From CAYUQT01 sp964446835 (GTDB lineage: Bacteria; Planctomycetota; Phycisphaerae; UBA1845; JAFGLZ01): 64,000 nucleotides of DNA. Below the pieces are notes generated by a model, which saw nothing but the letters and a program-made list of their open reading frames with translations, was not told the DNA's origin and ran no database searches. The stretch covers positions 62,001 through 126,000 of the forward strand of contig CAYUQT010000004.1 of the NCBI GenBank assembly GCA_964446835.1. Direction: 5' to 3'. Position 1 is the stretch's first letter. The number at the start of each line of letters is the position of its first letter. Positions 1 to 8,206 of the stretch are shown here, piece by piece. A program made the translations under genes and the position numbers.

Positions 1-893
1 TGGTCGCTGCTGACGGGCTCGTCGACCGGATAGAAGCAGCCCTTGCCGAGCACACCGGCCTTTCGTAGCGTCTCGACGGTCTGACGGAGCTCCGCATCGT
101 TCTTGCTGTAGGGGATGGTGTAGCTCGTACATCGCGGATCGCGGAGGTACTTGAGCGCCTCGGGCGAGGTCAGCGGCATCGGTGGCGAGTAGGCGGAGAT
201 GCGCCGTTCCAGCAGGGCCTCGTAGTACTTGGTAATGAGCCCGCGACCGGCCGGAGTGTTGAGGTCCACGCCGTGCATCAGGGCGACGTGTCCCTCGGAA
301 ATGCCCAATGCGGTCCTTAGATGCGGCGTTTCGGGCAGAGTGAAAGGCCAGACGGTCAGGCGGATCGGCAGTGTCTGGGGCGTCATGCCCTGGGGCTCGA
401 TGCGCACGGACGAACGATATTCACCGGCGGGCACATTCGGACCGATCGCCACGTCGATCCACACCGGCTGGTTCTTGCCCGCAGGGATATCCGTCGGCGT
501 CCAAGGTGGCAGGGGATCGGGAAAGTCGGCCTTGTGGGCCGGCAGATGCACATAGGCCACGCGGTACAGCTGGGTTAGGAGCTTCGCCGAACCATCGGGC
601 CCATCCCACGGCCCCATGCTGACGCGAACGCCCTTCAGTGGCTCGCGGCCGGCCTGAATGACCACCTGGATGGCTTCGTGTTCGCGTCGGGCCGCACGAA
701 GGTGAGGCTCACACCACGTGGTCGGGCGTGCCGTTGAGGTGGTGACCGGTTGCGTGGTGGGATCCGGCGTGTCTCGCATGATCTTGACGGCACTGGGCGC
801 ACACCAGAGGCGGTATGCACCCGAGGGTTGCTCGGCCACTGCGAAGGCTGAAACCAATCCTATGACACCAATGACATGGCCGTATATGTTCAT
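1..893 (-). CDS. DUF4091-type secreted protein, 3' end missing
   Basis: The C-terminal part lies outside the window; 297 codons are visible from the ATG at 893. A short hydrophobic signal peptide (about residues 1-20) is followed by a beta-sandwich-like region with GEYRSSVRIE, LTVWPFTLPETPHLRTALG and then KYYEALLERRISAYSPPMPL, the pattern of the N-terminal half of DUF4091/GH123-like proteins. That family is associated with glycoside hydrolase TIM barrels, so an extracytoplasmic role in glycan metabolism is likely but the substrate is not deducible. A GGAG lies 11 nt before the start. It is the last visible gene of a minus-strand run with the GNAT, DUF4434 and tandem-propeller genes. The family call is from recognised motifs; the function is inference. 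Confidence 0.75.
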   Translation of the reverse strand, partial: MNIYGHVIGVIGLVSAFAVAEQPSGAYRLWCAPSAVKIMRDTPDPTTQPVTTSTARPTTWCEPHLRAARREHEAIQVVIQAGREPLKGVRVSMGPWDGPDGSAKLLTQLYRVAYVHLPAHKADFPDPLPPWTPTDIPAGKNQPVWIDVAIGPNVPAGEYRSSVRIEPQGMTPQTLPIRLTVWPFTLPETPHLRTALGISEGHVALMHGVDLNTPAGRGLITKYYEALLERRISAYSPPMPLTSPEALKYLRDPRCTSYTIPYSKNDAELRQTVETLRKAGVLGKGCFYPVDEPVSSD

Positions 894-945
894 AACACGA
901 TCGTCTCCGTAGCCAAGCGTACACCGTCGAGCGAGACGCGACGCC

Positions 946-1521
946 TCAGGTGTGGGCGCCCCCAGCCCTCGCCCGATGCTCCGCCGCCAGAATGCCGTAG
1001 ACATACATGTCCACATAGCCGCCGTCGAGAAAGACCGCTTGACGCCGAACGCCCTCTCTCTGGAACCCCAATCGCTCATAGCATCGAACCGCCCGCGAAT
1101 TATTGGCGTAGACATCCAGCTCAAGACGATTCAGACCCAGACCGCCGAATGCGTGGTCGAGGACAAGCCGTATGGCCTCCGTACCGTAGCCCTTGCCTCG
1201 ACAGTCAGGGACCCCAATGGAAATTGCCATCCTCGCCGAACGGTCCTTCCATTTGATGCTGTTTACACTCAAACCACCAACGGCACGATTCCCCTCCCGA
1301 AGAACGATCGTCAGTTGAAACTCGTTCGGTCCGTACCATTCGTTCTCAACGCGTTCCCGCATTCTCTTCTCGCCGATAGGCAAGGCACCGCCTACCCCCG
1401 CTCGCACCGTCGGATCGTTGAGCCACTGTGTGTATTGCGGAATGTCTCCGAGCTCCACCGGACGAAGATAGATGCGATCTCCCTGCAGGAAGACCACGGG
1501 CCGGGGCGGCTGGGACTCCAT
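946..1521 (-). CDS. GNAT-family (RimJ/RimL-like) N-acetyltransferase
   Basis: A 191-aa cytoplasmic protein. The sequence runs through LRPVELGDIPQYTQWLNDPTV near the N-terminus to an acetyl-CoA-binding loop with VPDCRGKGYGTEAIRL and then LELDVYANNSRAVRCYERLGF, a classic RimJ/RimL GNAT signature (the Q/RxxGxG/A pyrophosphate loop and the ARCYERLGF helix). The reading frame is open for another 35 codons upstream, but the ATG at 1521 has a perfect GGAGG eight bases before it, so I use that start. The acceptor substrate (ribosomal protein, amino sugar or small molecule) cannot be told. It sits between secreted carbohydrate-related genes on the same strand, which may be coincidental. Confidence 0.85.
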   Translation of the reverse strand: MESQPPRPVVFLQGDRIYLRPVELGDIPQYTQWLNDPTVRAGVGGALPIGEKRMRERVENEWYGPNEFQLTIVLREGNRAVGGLSVNSIKWKDRSARMAISIGVPDCRGKGYGTEAIRLVLDHAFGGLGLNRLELDVYANNSRAVRCYERLGFQREGVRRQAVFLDGGYVDMYVYGILAAEHRARAGGAHT

Positions 1522-1642
1522 CGGATAGACCTCCACGTCAGAAGATGCTGTTCGCAACGACCTCTGGGTTTCAGGATCGTGCGGCTCATCACCGTCGTCA
1601 AGCCAACGACACGGTGAACAGATCACCTCGAACCGCCGCGGG

Positions 1643-2743
1643 TCAGCCCCGAAGATAGCGAACGTAATCCTGGTACAACGTGTCCGAGTCCGGCCGCCCG
1701 ATGTTCACCAGGTCGGTTCGGCGGTTCATGATTCCCTGGTACTGATAGGCGATGAGTTTCTCGGAAAGCGGCGCTTGCATGGCCATCTGTTCTCTGATCC
1801 GCTCGATGGTCCCCGGGACACAGGTGCCCCGACCGGCGGGATCGCCCTCGAGCCGGAACAGTTCGCAGTTGCACCAGAGCGACACGCCGGCCTCTCGAAC
1901 CTGCCGGCCGATGCGCTCCATCGCCTGCGCGTTTCGGCGAACGAGCTTCAGGGCCTCCTGAGTGTCCCACGCCCGGCCGCCGTAGTCCTGAGGGGCCAGG
2001 ATGTTAACCGTGGTCCGCTCGAGCTGCCTGGGGAGTTGATCGAGCTTGGGATGATCGCCCAGACTGCCCGGCGAAGCGAGCACCTTCACCGGGCCCACCG
2101 CCGGACGGATGTGCTGCTTGAAAAGCTTCTCGTAGAGGTCCACCTGGTGATCAAGGAAGTCGATCTCATAGGGAATGTACAGACCTCCGAAACACCTCCG
2201 CCGCCCGAAGCGATCCATGATCGCCTCCGTCAGTGCCGTGTTCCACCGGAACCAGGCGTCCGGCCAGGGCGGCGACATATCGGAGTAGTCGCGCACCTGA
2301 CTGCACCGTCCGCGAAGGCCAATGCCGAAGAACATCGTCATGCCCAGGCGTTCGGCCTCGTCGACGCAGACCCCCAGCGGGTCGTGACAACCGAACCGGA
2401 TCGGAATTCCCACCGTCTTTTCATATCCTGGAAAGACCGGGCGCCCCCAGAATGCCGTCATCCCACAGATGGCCGTATCGATGCCGACGCCGTGCATGTC
2501 ACGAATGAGCGCCCGCCAGTTGTCTTCCTTCCAGTGGATGCAGGTGTCGGTCCACCATGCCGCGTCAAACCAATTGACATGGATGATGTCGAAGAAGCTT
2601 CCCGTAATGCGTGGGGCGCAACCCACCGGCCGGCTGGCCGGCGAGGTGGCCGGGCTGACGGACTGGCCTTCAGCAATTCTCCCGACGGCTCCGGCGAGCA
2701 GGACGTTTGCACCACCTACTTGAAGGAACTCGCGACGATTCAT
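1643..2743 (-). CDS. Tat-exported DUF4434 domain protein
   Basis: A 366-aa protein. It begins MNRREFLQVGGANVLLAGAV, a twin-arginine-like signal (RREFLQ plus a hydrophobic stretch). The mature part has FFDIIHVNWFDAAWW, WRALIRDMHGVGIDTAI, AERLGMTMFFGIGL and GLYIPYEIDF, matching the TIM-barrel pattern of DUF4434 proteins, which are glycoside-hydrolase-like. Two earlier in-frame starts exist, but the ATG at 2743 is preceded by GGAGG at five bases and gives the intact Tat signal. It follows the 1194-aa propeller gene by about 110 bp on the same strand. Glycan hydrolysis is inferred from fold and context; the substrate is unknown. Confidence 0.75.
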   Translation of the reverse strand: MNRREFLQVGGANVLLAGAVGRIAEGQSVSPATSPASRPVGCAPRITGSFFDIIHVNWFDAAWWTDTCIHWKEDNWRALIRDMHGVGIDTAICGMTAFWGRPVFPGYEKTVGIPIRFGCHDPLGVCVDEAERLGMTMFFGIGLRGRCSQVRDYSDMSPPWPDAWFRWNTALTEAIMDRFGRRRCFGGLYIPYEIDFLDHQVDLYEKLFKQHIRPAVGPVKVLASPGSLGDHPKLDQLPRQLERTTVNILAPQDYGGRAWDTQEALKLVRRNAQAMERIGRQVREAGVSLWCNCELFRLEGDPAGRGTCVPGTIERIREQMAMQAPLSEKLIAYQYQGIMNRRTDLVNIGRPDSDTLYQDYVRYLRG

Positions 2744-2855
2744 ATCGACCTCCGCCATGCGGCCCTTGAAGAACACGAGCGGATTCTGAACAGGCCGCCA
2801 CCACGCCGACCTGCCGGCGGCTCACACGATGCCGCCGGATCGGATACGGCACCTC

Positions 2856-5800
2856 TCAGCGAAAACGCACGGAATACAGGTCGGCATCCTTCATCGCAAA
2901 CCGCAGGCGCACGCGTTTGCCCGCCAGGGGGGCGACATTCGTGCCGCCCTTCCATGCGACGACGCGTTCGATCTGGTCACCGATGATCTCCGGACAGTCC
3001 TTCAGGGCGAAGCCGGGCAGAGGTGCGCCGTCCTCGTCCTGAATCTCGATCCGAATTCCGCCGGCAGCCGATGTGGAGTAGTTGATGACCAACTCCTTGC
3101 CGGTAAACGTCAGCGGTTTGGTGAACATCTCACCGCCTCGATAGGGCGCGTGGACCGAGGCAAGCCCGTCGATCCGCATACGGTAGCGTTTCAGGTGGTG
3201 CGTGGGCTGGCCGTTGTCGCGCTGAACATAGACGGACATTTCGGTCGGTCCGGTCGGCACGATACCCAGGGCCGGATAGTTCGTTCGTGAAACCCAGTTC
3301 GTATCGCCCAGGCCGGGTCGGATGAACGCCTCCGGGAACATGCGCTCGTAGCGTCGTCCGCCCCGGCTGCTGAGAAGCACGACCTCGGAGCAGTCATCCT
3401 TGAGCCAGCTCTTGAGGTTGATGCCCGCCGCCTGGAGCTGGGCATCGGACAGCACGCGTCGCCCCTGCATGAAACGGGCGGCCGTGCCGATGTAAATGTG
3501 AGGCGCCCGGAAGTAGGATGTCGTTTGATTCGTGTACAGATGCTCGCGCGGTGCATCGCCGAAGTCCATCGCCACCTGATTCGTCCACCGCAGGAAGTCC
3601 CTGGATGTTGCCCGGCTGACCCACCGCAGGTCGTTTGTCCACGTTCGGAAATAGCAGACGTAACACTGTTCGCTGTCCGACCAGAACGCCACGTTCTGCG
3701 AGTCGAACGCCCCTGAGGTGATCACCGGCTTGTCCTGAAGTTTCTTCCAGTGGATGCCGTCGGACGAAGCGAAGGCGAACAGCCCACCGGGTGCCAGCCC
3801 GCCCAGTGCCTTGTACTTCTCGGCCGGCGGCACCCCGGGACGGGTATCCAGCATCGGACTGAAGTTGTGCGAACACGGCTTGGCATGAGCCAGGATGACG
3901 TTGTTCTTCCGTGAGCCGCCCACGTCGAACAGTCCGAGGTCCGGCTTGCTCCATCGAATGCCGTCGGGACTCTCGGCATAGCAGGTAGTCTCGGCGTCGG
4001 TACCGTCCACATCGCCCGAACCCGGCAGACCACGATAGTACAGTCGATACGTGCCGCCGTCCTTGATGACCGTACAGTAGCCGGCGTGGTTACCCTCCCA
4101 CGGCTTGTCGAACGCGATCGCAATCTCCGCGGATTGAGGCTCGTGCAGTCTGAGGTCGGTTCCCTCAAGCCGGTCGACCAGATACGAATCCACGAAGAGT
4201 TCCAACCGCGAGCCAATATCGGCCTGCGTTGCGGGCTGTGGCATCTGGAATGTGGCCGGGCGGGTCGGACGAACGGGATGAGACGGCTTCGTGGCCTGAG
4301 CCAGAAATGCCTCTGCACCTTGCTTGCCCAGCGACTTGATCTCTGCGGGCGTCAGCGCTCGTCGCAGAACGAGGATGTCGTCGGCGTCTCCCTCAAACTG
4401 CTCGACGGCCCCCACGCGAACGTCTTCACCGAACTGAAGCGGAAAGCTCGACAGAACGGCCCCACTCGGGGCCTCGCCCTCGCCCACCACGTCGCCATCG
4501 AAGTAGAGCATCACACGCCCGCCCGCATAGGTCATCGCAAAATGGTGGAAGGCGTCCGGAGCGATCCGGAGCCGATCGGATTGGATATCCTGCCCATGAA
4601 CGGCCGCCCGCAGCCCGCTGACCTCCTTGCCGCTCGGATCGAAATCGAAGATGACCTCCGTTTCCAGCAGAGGGCCACCGCCGCGATAGCTCGAGAAGAG
4701 CCGCGTGAACCCGGTGTTCTTCGTCCGGGCCATCACAGACAGGGTGAAGGCCGTTCCCAAATCGGTCACGTCGGCCATGCGAAGGACGTTGAGTCCGGCC
4801 CCGCCCTCCAGGTGCAGCGACGATGCCCCGAACGCTGCACCCCCGCTGCCGGTTCGAATCGTCGCCTTGTTGAGCAACCGAGCGTTCTGGAAACCGTCGG
4901 AATCGAGGCGGTCGTTCGCGGTGGCGCCGGTGTCTTTCTCGAAGCTATAGAGCACCCCGCTCTCGCCCGGCACGACCTGAACGGGCCCGCCCACAGCGAA
5001 GGAGAAGAGAGAAGCGTTCTCAAACACGAAACGCAGTTGGATCGGTCCGGCCGACTCTGGAAGGCGGTCCGACCCCTTCCAGGTCACCGCCTGTCTGACA
5101 CCGTCGGCCTGAAGGGCCTGGCAATCGTCGCGGTTGAAGCCGGGGATCACCTTGCCGGTGCCGTCGAGCACCTCGACCTTCAGCCAGCCGCCGGAAGCCC
5201 TGGCGTTAACGGTCAGCGGCCCTCGGGCCCCGATGAGTGAACGCGTGGTCACGCTGCCGGCCGTCGGGCCGGCGTCGAGTGAGGCAAAGCCGTCCTTTCG
5301 AAGCGTGGCCAATCCGACCGCTGCCCGCCCGTCAGGACCGTGGGTCACATCGAAGCCGCCGTAATAGAGTCGAATGCGATCGCCCTCAACGAGGGGATGA
5401 TTCGTTGTGAAGATCATCCCGCAATCCCAGGTGCCCGGCCCACCGGTCGGAAGGATGGGCGTACGAGGCGACTCCTGCCGGGTCCAACTCACGCCATCAT
5501 GGCTGCTGACCAGTTCGACGAAGATGGGACCGTCGTTCTTGCCGTCGGTGATGCGGAAGACCCAAAGGAAGCCGAGATACATCGACTCATAAGGGAAACC
5601 GCACAACCCGTAGAAATCCGTGTGCTGCCCGCTGCCTTGGACCCATCGGTCGTCATAGTCATCCGGCAGCAGAACGAGAGTGGAGGTGGGCCAGGTGTCG
5701 AACCGAGGCGTTTCGGAGAACCCCACGCACCGCCGGCGGAATCCGCGAACGTCGGTGAACTTCTTGGGAAAGCCCATGTAGTGCTGCGTGTGAGGATCCC

Positions 5801-6440
5801 AGACGAAACAACCGACATCGCCCGGATCGGGCAGCACGGGATTCCGCCGGACATCGGTCCAGCGGATGCCGTCGGGCGAACAGGCGCCATAGTAGCCGCT
5901 CACAAGGTGGTCCGGAGGCGTGCGACCATAATCGAAGTTGAGGTACTTGTAGCGGCGTTTGGCATCCTTTTCCCATGGCGTGTGGATCACCTGAGGATTG
6001 TGGTCCTCGCGTGTTCGCCGCGAGAAGATGTTGTTCTGTTTCGAGCCCTTGTACTCCACAAGCCCCAGGTCGGGTTTGCGCCAGGTCAGACCGTCGTCGC
6101 TGGTGGCATAGAGCATCCAGTACTGATTCTCGGCCCAACTGTGGTACCACATGCGATAGCCGCGCCCGTCCTCGCCCGGCAGGACAGTGCCGTAGAGGTA
6201 GGCATTCTGTCCTTCCCAGGGGCGGTCGGGTTTGAGAATCGGATTGGCCGAATGCTTCTCGAAGGGGTGATAGGTACGTGTGACATTTGCCTTCTGCCCG
6301 ACGAAGTGGTCGTCGACGAAGAGGAGAGACGGTCCCTCGGAGGCGGTCGGAGATTCAGCCGCCGCGGCCACAGCCGAAACCGTGCTGAGGAGAAGGATCG
6401 AGCCGTTCATGAGACGTCGCCGTTTCACGTGATGTTTCAC
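2856..6440 (-). CDS. Secreted tandem beta-propeller (GH32/GH43-like) protein with central LamG domain
   Basis: 1194 aa, GTG start with GGGAGG eight bases upstream, N-terminal signal peptide (about 11-29). Two copies of the same module are visible. Copy 1 (about 38-490) begins LLFVDDHFV and has DRPWEGQNAYLYGTV; copy 2 (742-1194) begins LELFVDSYLV and has DKPWEGNHAGYCTV. Both carry SPDGIRW, KPDLGL and xNN motifs and end with PGF..DC....W KG....G...LRF. Between them (about 505-700) lies a concanavalin/LamG-like domain with the typical LYFDGDVVGEGEAP and DDILVLRRALTPAEI. Such five-bladed propellers belong to GH32/43/68-like families, so glycan binding or cleavage outside the cytoplasm is likely. 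I cannot confirm catalytic acids. First gene of the 6440-to-1 minus-strand run. Confidence 0.75.
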   Translation of the reverse strand: MKHHVKRRRLMNGSILLLSTVSAVAAAAESPTASEGPSLLFVDDHFVGQKANVTRTYHPFEKHSANPILKPDRPWEGQNAYLYGTVLPGEDGRGYRMWYHSWAENQYWMLYATSDDGLTWRKPDLGLVEYKGSKQNNIFSRRTREDHNPQVIHTPWEKDAKRRYKYLNFDYGRTPPDHLVSGYYGACSPDGIRWTDVRRNPVLPDPGDVGCFVWDPHTQHYMGFPKKFTDVRGFRRRCVGFSETPRFDTWPTSTLVLLPDDYDDRWVQGSGQHTDFYGLCGFPYESMYLGFLWVFRITDGKNDGPIFVELVSSHDGVSWTRQESPRTPILPTGGPGTWDCGMIFTTNHPLVEGDRIRLYYGGFDVTHGPDGRAAVGLATLRKDGFASLDAGPTAGSVTTRSLIGARGPLTVNARASGGWLKVEVLDGTGKVIPGFNRDDCQALQADGVRQAVTWKGSDRLPESAGPIQLRFVFENASLFSFAVGGPVQVVPGESGVLYSFEKDTGATANDRLDSDGFQNARLLNKATIRTGSGGAAFGASSLHLEGGAGLNVLRMADVTDLGTAFTLSVMARTKNTGFTRLFSSYRGGGPLLETEVIFDFDPSGKEVSGLRAAVHGQDIQSDRLRIAPDAFHHFAMTYAGGRVMLYFDGDVVGEGEAPSGAVLSSFPLQFGEDVRVGAVEQFEGDADDILVLRRALTPAEIKSLGKQGAEAFLAQATKPSHPVRPTRPATFQMPQPATQADIGSRLELFVDSYLVDRLEGTDLRLHEPQSAEIAIAFDKPWEGNHAGYCTVIKDGGTYRLYYRGLPGSGDVDGTDAETTCYAESPDGIRWSKPDLGLFDVGGSRKNNVILAHAKPCSHNFSPMLDTRPGVPPAEKYKALGGLAPGGLFAFASSDGIHWKKLQDKPVITSGAFDSQNVAFWSDSEQCYVCYFRTWTNDLRWVSRATSRDFLRWTNQVAMDFGDAPREHLYTNQTTSYFRAPHIYIGTAARFMQGRRVLSDAQLQAAGINLKSWLKDDCSEVVLLSSRGGRRYERMFPEAFIRPGLGDTNWVSRTNYPALGIVPTGPTEMSVYVQRDNGQPTHHLKRYRMRIDGLASVHAPYRGGEMFTKPLTFTGKELVINYSTSAAGGIRIEIQDEDGAPLPGFALKDCPEIIGDQIERVVAWKGGTNVAPLAGKRVRLRFAMKDADLYSVRFR

Positions 6441-6577
6441 TGTGGTTTCCTCCCAGGCGAGAAGTCCTGTCTGTAAGTCCGCACGCCGCGCAAGAGACTA
6501 CTCGAACTGTGGCAGCGATGTCAGGGGCTCCGGACAGACGAAGGACCCTCAGGCTGGGAAGAAGTCTGATGGCGGCG

Positions 6578-7771
6578 CTATGCGATGATCAGAGGGACGG
6601 TCATTTCCTCGGGGGTCAAGCCGCCATGAACACCGGGGTGATCGGCATGGCGGTCACAGGGTTCGATGTAGAACCGGCTCGGTCGGTTCGCAATGCCCAT
6701 ATAGGTACCCATACGGCGCCGCATAAGCGGTGAGAGGGCCGCCGGCCCCATCAGCCGCAACCGGTCCACCTCCTCCAGCGACAGGAGGGCAAAATGATCG
6801 CCGAAACGGGCGGTGAATTCTTCGGCAAAAGCCTCTTCGTGCCCGGGGCGCACGTGAAAGATCGGCGTCGTCGGCTCACCGGTTGGCCGGCATCGCAGGT
6901 GGGACAACAGGGTGTCCCCGCTGGGAAGGATGAATCGGCTGTCCTCGGTCACCTCGCCCTGTCCGTGATCCGCCACGATGATGAGCCGGGCCTGATCGGT
7001 GATCGCCTCGGCCAGACCCGCCAAGGCCGCTTCCAGGATGCGAAGCTGGTGATAGACCCGCTCATCGTTCGGACCACGCTGGTGCGAGACCTCATCCAAC
7101 TGCGGCAGATAGAGATAGGTGAAGCTTGGCCCGCGGGCACCGAACACCGTCTTGCGAACGAGGGTCATCGCCTGCGGCAGATCGGAGTAACCCAGACACG
7201 CCGTACCGCCGGTGGAGTACTGTGTATAAACGCTCCCCAAATATGGCAACGGCAGCACGCTCAGCGGCGTGTATCTCATCGTCGGCCAGCGGCTGGGAAC
7301 CGTGAAGAGTTCCCCCGGGGAAACGCCCATCTCGGCGAGTGATCGCTCGGTCAGTCGCTCCTGGAATCTCAAGGCGATGGTGCTGACGTCGCGATCATCC
7401 AGATACACCCACCAGCCCGGCACGGCGTGCTGCCCCGGATACTGCCCTGTTGCCAACGTCGTCAGCGCGGCCGAGGTCGTCGAGAAGAAAACGGCTTGAA
7501 GGTCAGCGACATGATGGCGTCGCAAGAAGGCCTCGGAGGTCAGCCTCGACAGTTGGCACGACCCCATCCCGTCCACCAGGACGAGGACGTAGTGATCTGC
7601 CTGCCCTATTCGCTGGCTGATGGCCTCTATCCCCGGGCGGATGTCGAGGGCCCCCACACCCGTCAGGTTGAAAAGCGACATCACCAAGTCGGCGAAATGG
7701 GGTGCGTCCGCGGTGGGTCTGACGAGCCGCCCGGCGTCAAACCACAGGTCCAACTTCTCCTGCTCGGTCAT
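6578..7771 (-). CDS. Alkaline-phosphatase-superfamily phosphodiesterase / nucleotide pyrophosphatase
   Basis: 397 aa. It shows the order of metal-site motifs of type I phosphodiesterase/nucleotide pyrophosphatases: VLVDGMG (Asp67), FFSTTSAALTTLATG with the presumed Thr nucleophile near 98-99, YLPQLDEVSHQRGP, VADHGQGE, and a terminal HGGLTPEEMTVPL. No signal peptide is seen, so it is probably cytoplasmic and may hydrolyse a phosphodiester or phosphonate; the substrate is not defined. It is transcribed away from the PEP-CTERM gene and lies 137 bp upstream of the propeller gene on the same strand. Its Shine-Dalgarno (GAGG) sits in the loop of a 7-bp hairpin just before the ATG (7772-7792). Confidence 0.85.
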   Translation of the reverse strand: MTEQEKLDLWFDAGRLVRPTADAPHFADLVMSLFNLTGVGALDIRPGIEAISQRIGQADHYVLVLVDGMGSCQLSRLTSEAFLRRHHVADLQAVFFSTTSAALTTLATGQYPGQHAVPGWWVYLDDRDVSTIALRFQERLTERSLAEMGVSPGELFTVPSRWPTMRYTPLSVLPLPYLGSVYTQYSTGGTACLGYSDLPQAMTLVRKTVFGARGPSFTYLYLPQLDEVSHQRGPNDERVYHQLRILEAALAGLAEAITDQARLIIVADHGQGEVTEDSRFILPSGDTLLSHLRCRPTGEPTTPIFHVRPGHEEAFAEEFTARFGDHFALLSLEEVDRLRLMGPAALSPLMRRRMGTYMGIANRPSRFYIEPCDRHADHPGVHGGLTPEEMTVPLIIA

Positions 7772-7792
7772 GTCTCATGCCCTCGATGAGAC
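7772..7792 (-). promoter_or_regulatory. Hairpin presenting the Shine-Dalgarno of the phosphodiesterase gene
   Basis: A perfect 7-bp inverted repeat GTCTCAT / ATGAGAC (7772-7778 and 7786-7792) encloses a 7-nt loop that contains the ribosome-binding GAGG of the minus-strand gene starting at 7771. The loop placement could expose the site or make it sensitive to a ligand or RNA. Its role is inference. Confidence 0.4.
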
Positions 7793-7854
7793 GATTATCG
7801 CATCCGTTTGCTCTGAGACGCTAGAAAAAAACACAATACAGAGACATATAACGA

Positions 7855-7884
7855 TAACTAGTAGTTATTAAATCCAGTAATCAA
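7855..7884 (-). promoter_or_regulatory. Possible promoter of the phosphodiesterase gene, overlapping a palindrome
   Basis: Reading the minus strand, TTGATT (7879-7884), an 18-bp spacer and TAGTTA (7855-7860) form a passable -35/-10 pair. A 15-bp palindrome ATAACTAGTAGTTAT (7854-7868, one central mismatch) covers the -10, as an operator would. The -10 is weak, so confidence is low. Confidence 0.3.
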
Positions 7885-7927
7885 ACGGATTGGGTTTCAT
7901 CATTGTTAGCGATCCTTCTGCCCCCCC

Positions 7928-7956
7928 TTGACTCAGCGGGCGGTCATGAATACGAT
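7928..7956 (+). promoter_or_regulatory. Sigma-70-type promoter of the PEP-CTERM C45 gene
   Basis: TTGACT (7928-7933), exactly 17 bp, TACGAT (7951-7956). The predicted start near 7963 leaves a leader of about 240 nt before the ATG at 8207. The match to the bacterial consensus is good, and it is the only clear plus-strand promoter in this 435-bp gap. Confidence 0.6.
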
Positions 7957-8016
7957 GTAAGCATCTGCTAATGTAAGCTACCACTAAGGTAAGCTTCCGC
8001 TAACAGATAGCTCATC
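7953..8016. repeat. Four degenerate 16-bp tandem units at the transcription start
   Basis: Four consecutive 16-bp units at 7953, 7969, 7985 and 8001: cgatgtaagcatctgc, taatgtaagctaccac, taaggtaagcttccgc, taacagatagctcatc. The register is exact; the shared core is TAAGCt (third and second units closest, the fourth most diverged). They overlap the -10 and the first ~55 transcribed bases of the gene at 8207, so iterated binding sites for a regulator are possible. Confidence 0.5.
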
Positions 8017-8206
8017 TCCGTATAGCGATTGTACGAGGTCACAGATGGTGACGAGGCGAGGGGAAAGAGAGAGTCTAAGGCCCAGGTGACCGGAGGCCCG
8101 GAGGCTTCCTGGGGTCCTGGGACCGCGGGGAATTCCTGTAACACATTGGCAAGCATCAAGGTGGTGTTTGCATATCTCTAGACAGATTCTCTTTGGAGGA
8201 AAGAGC

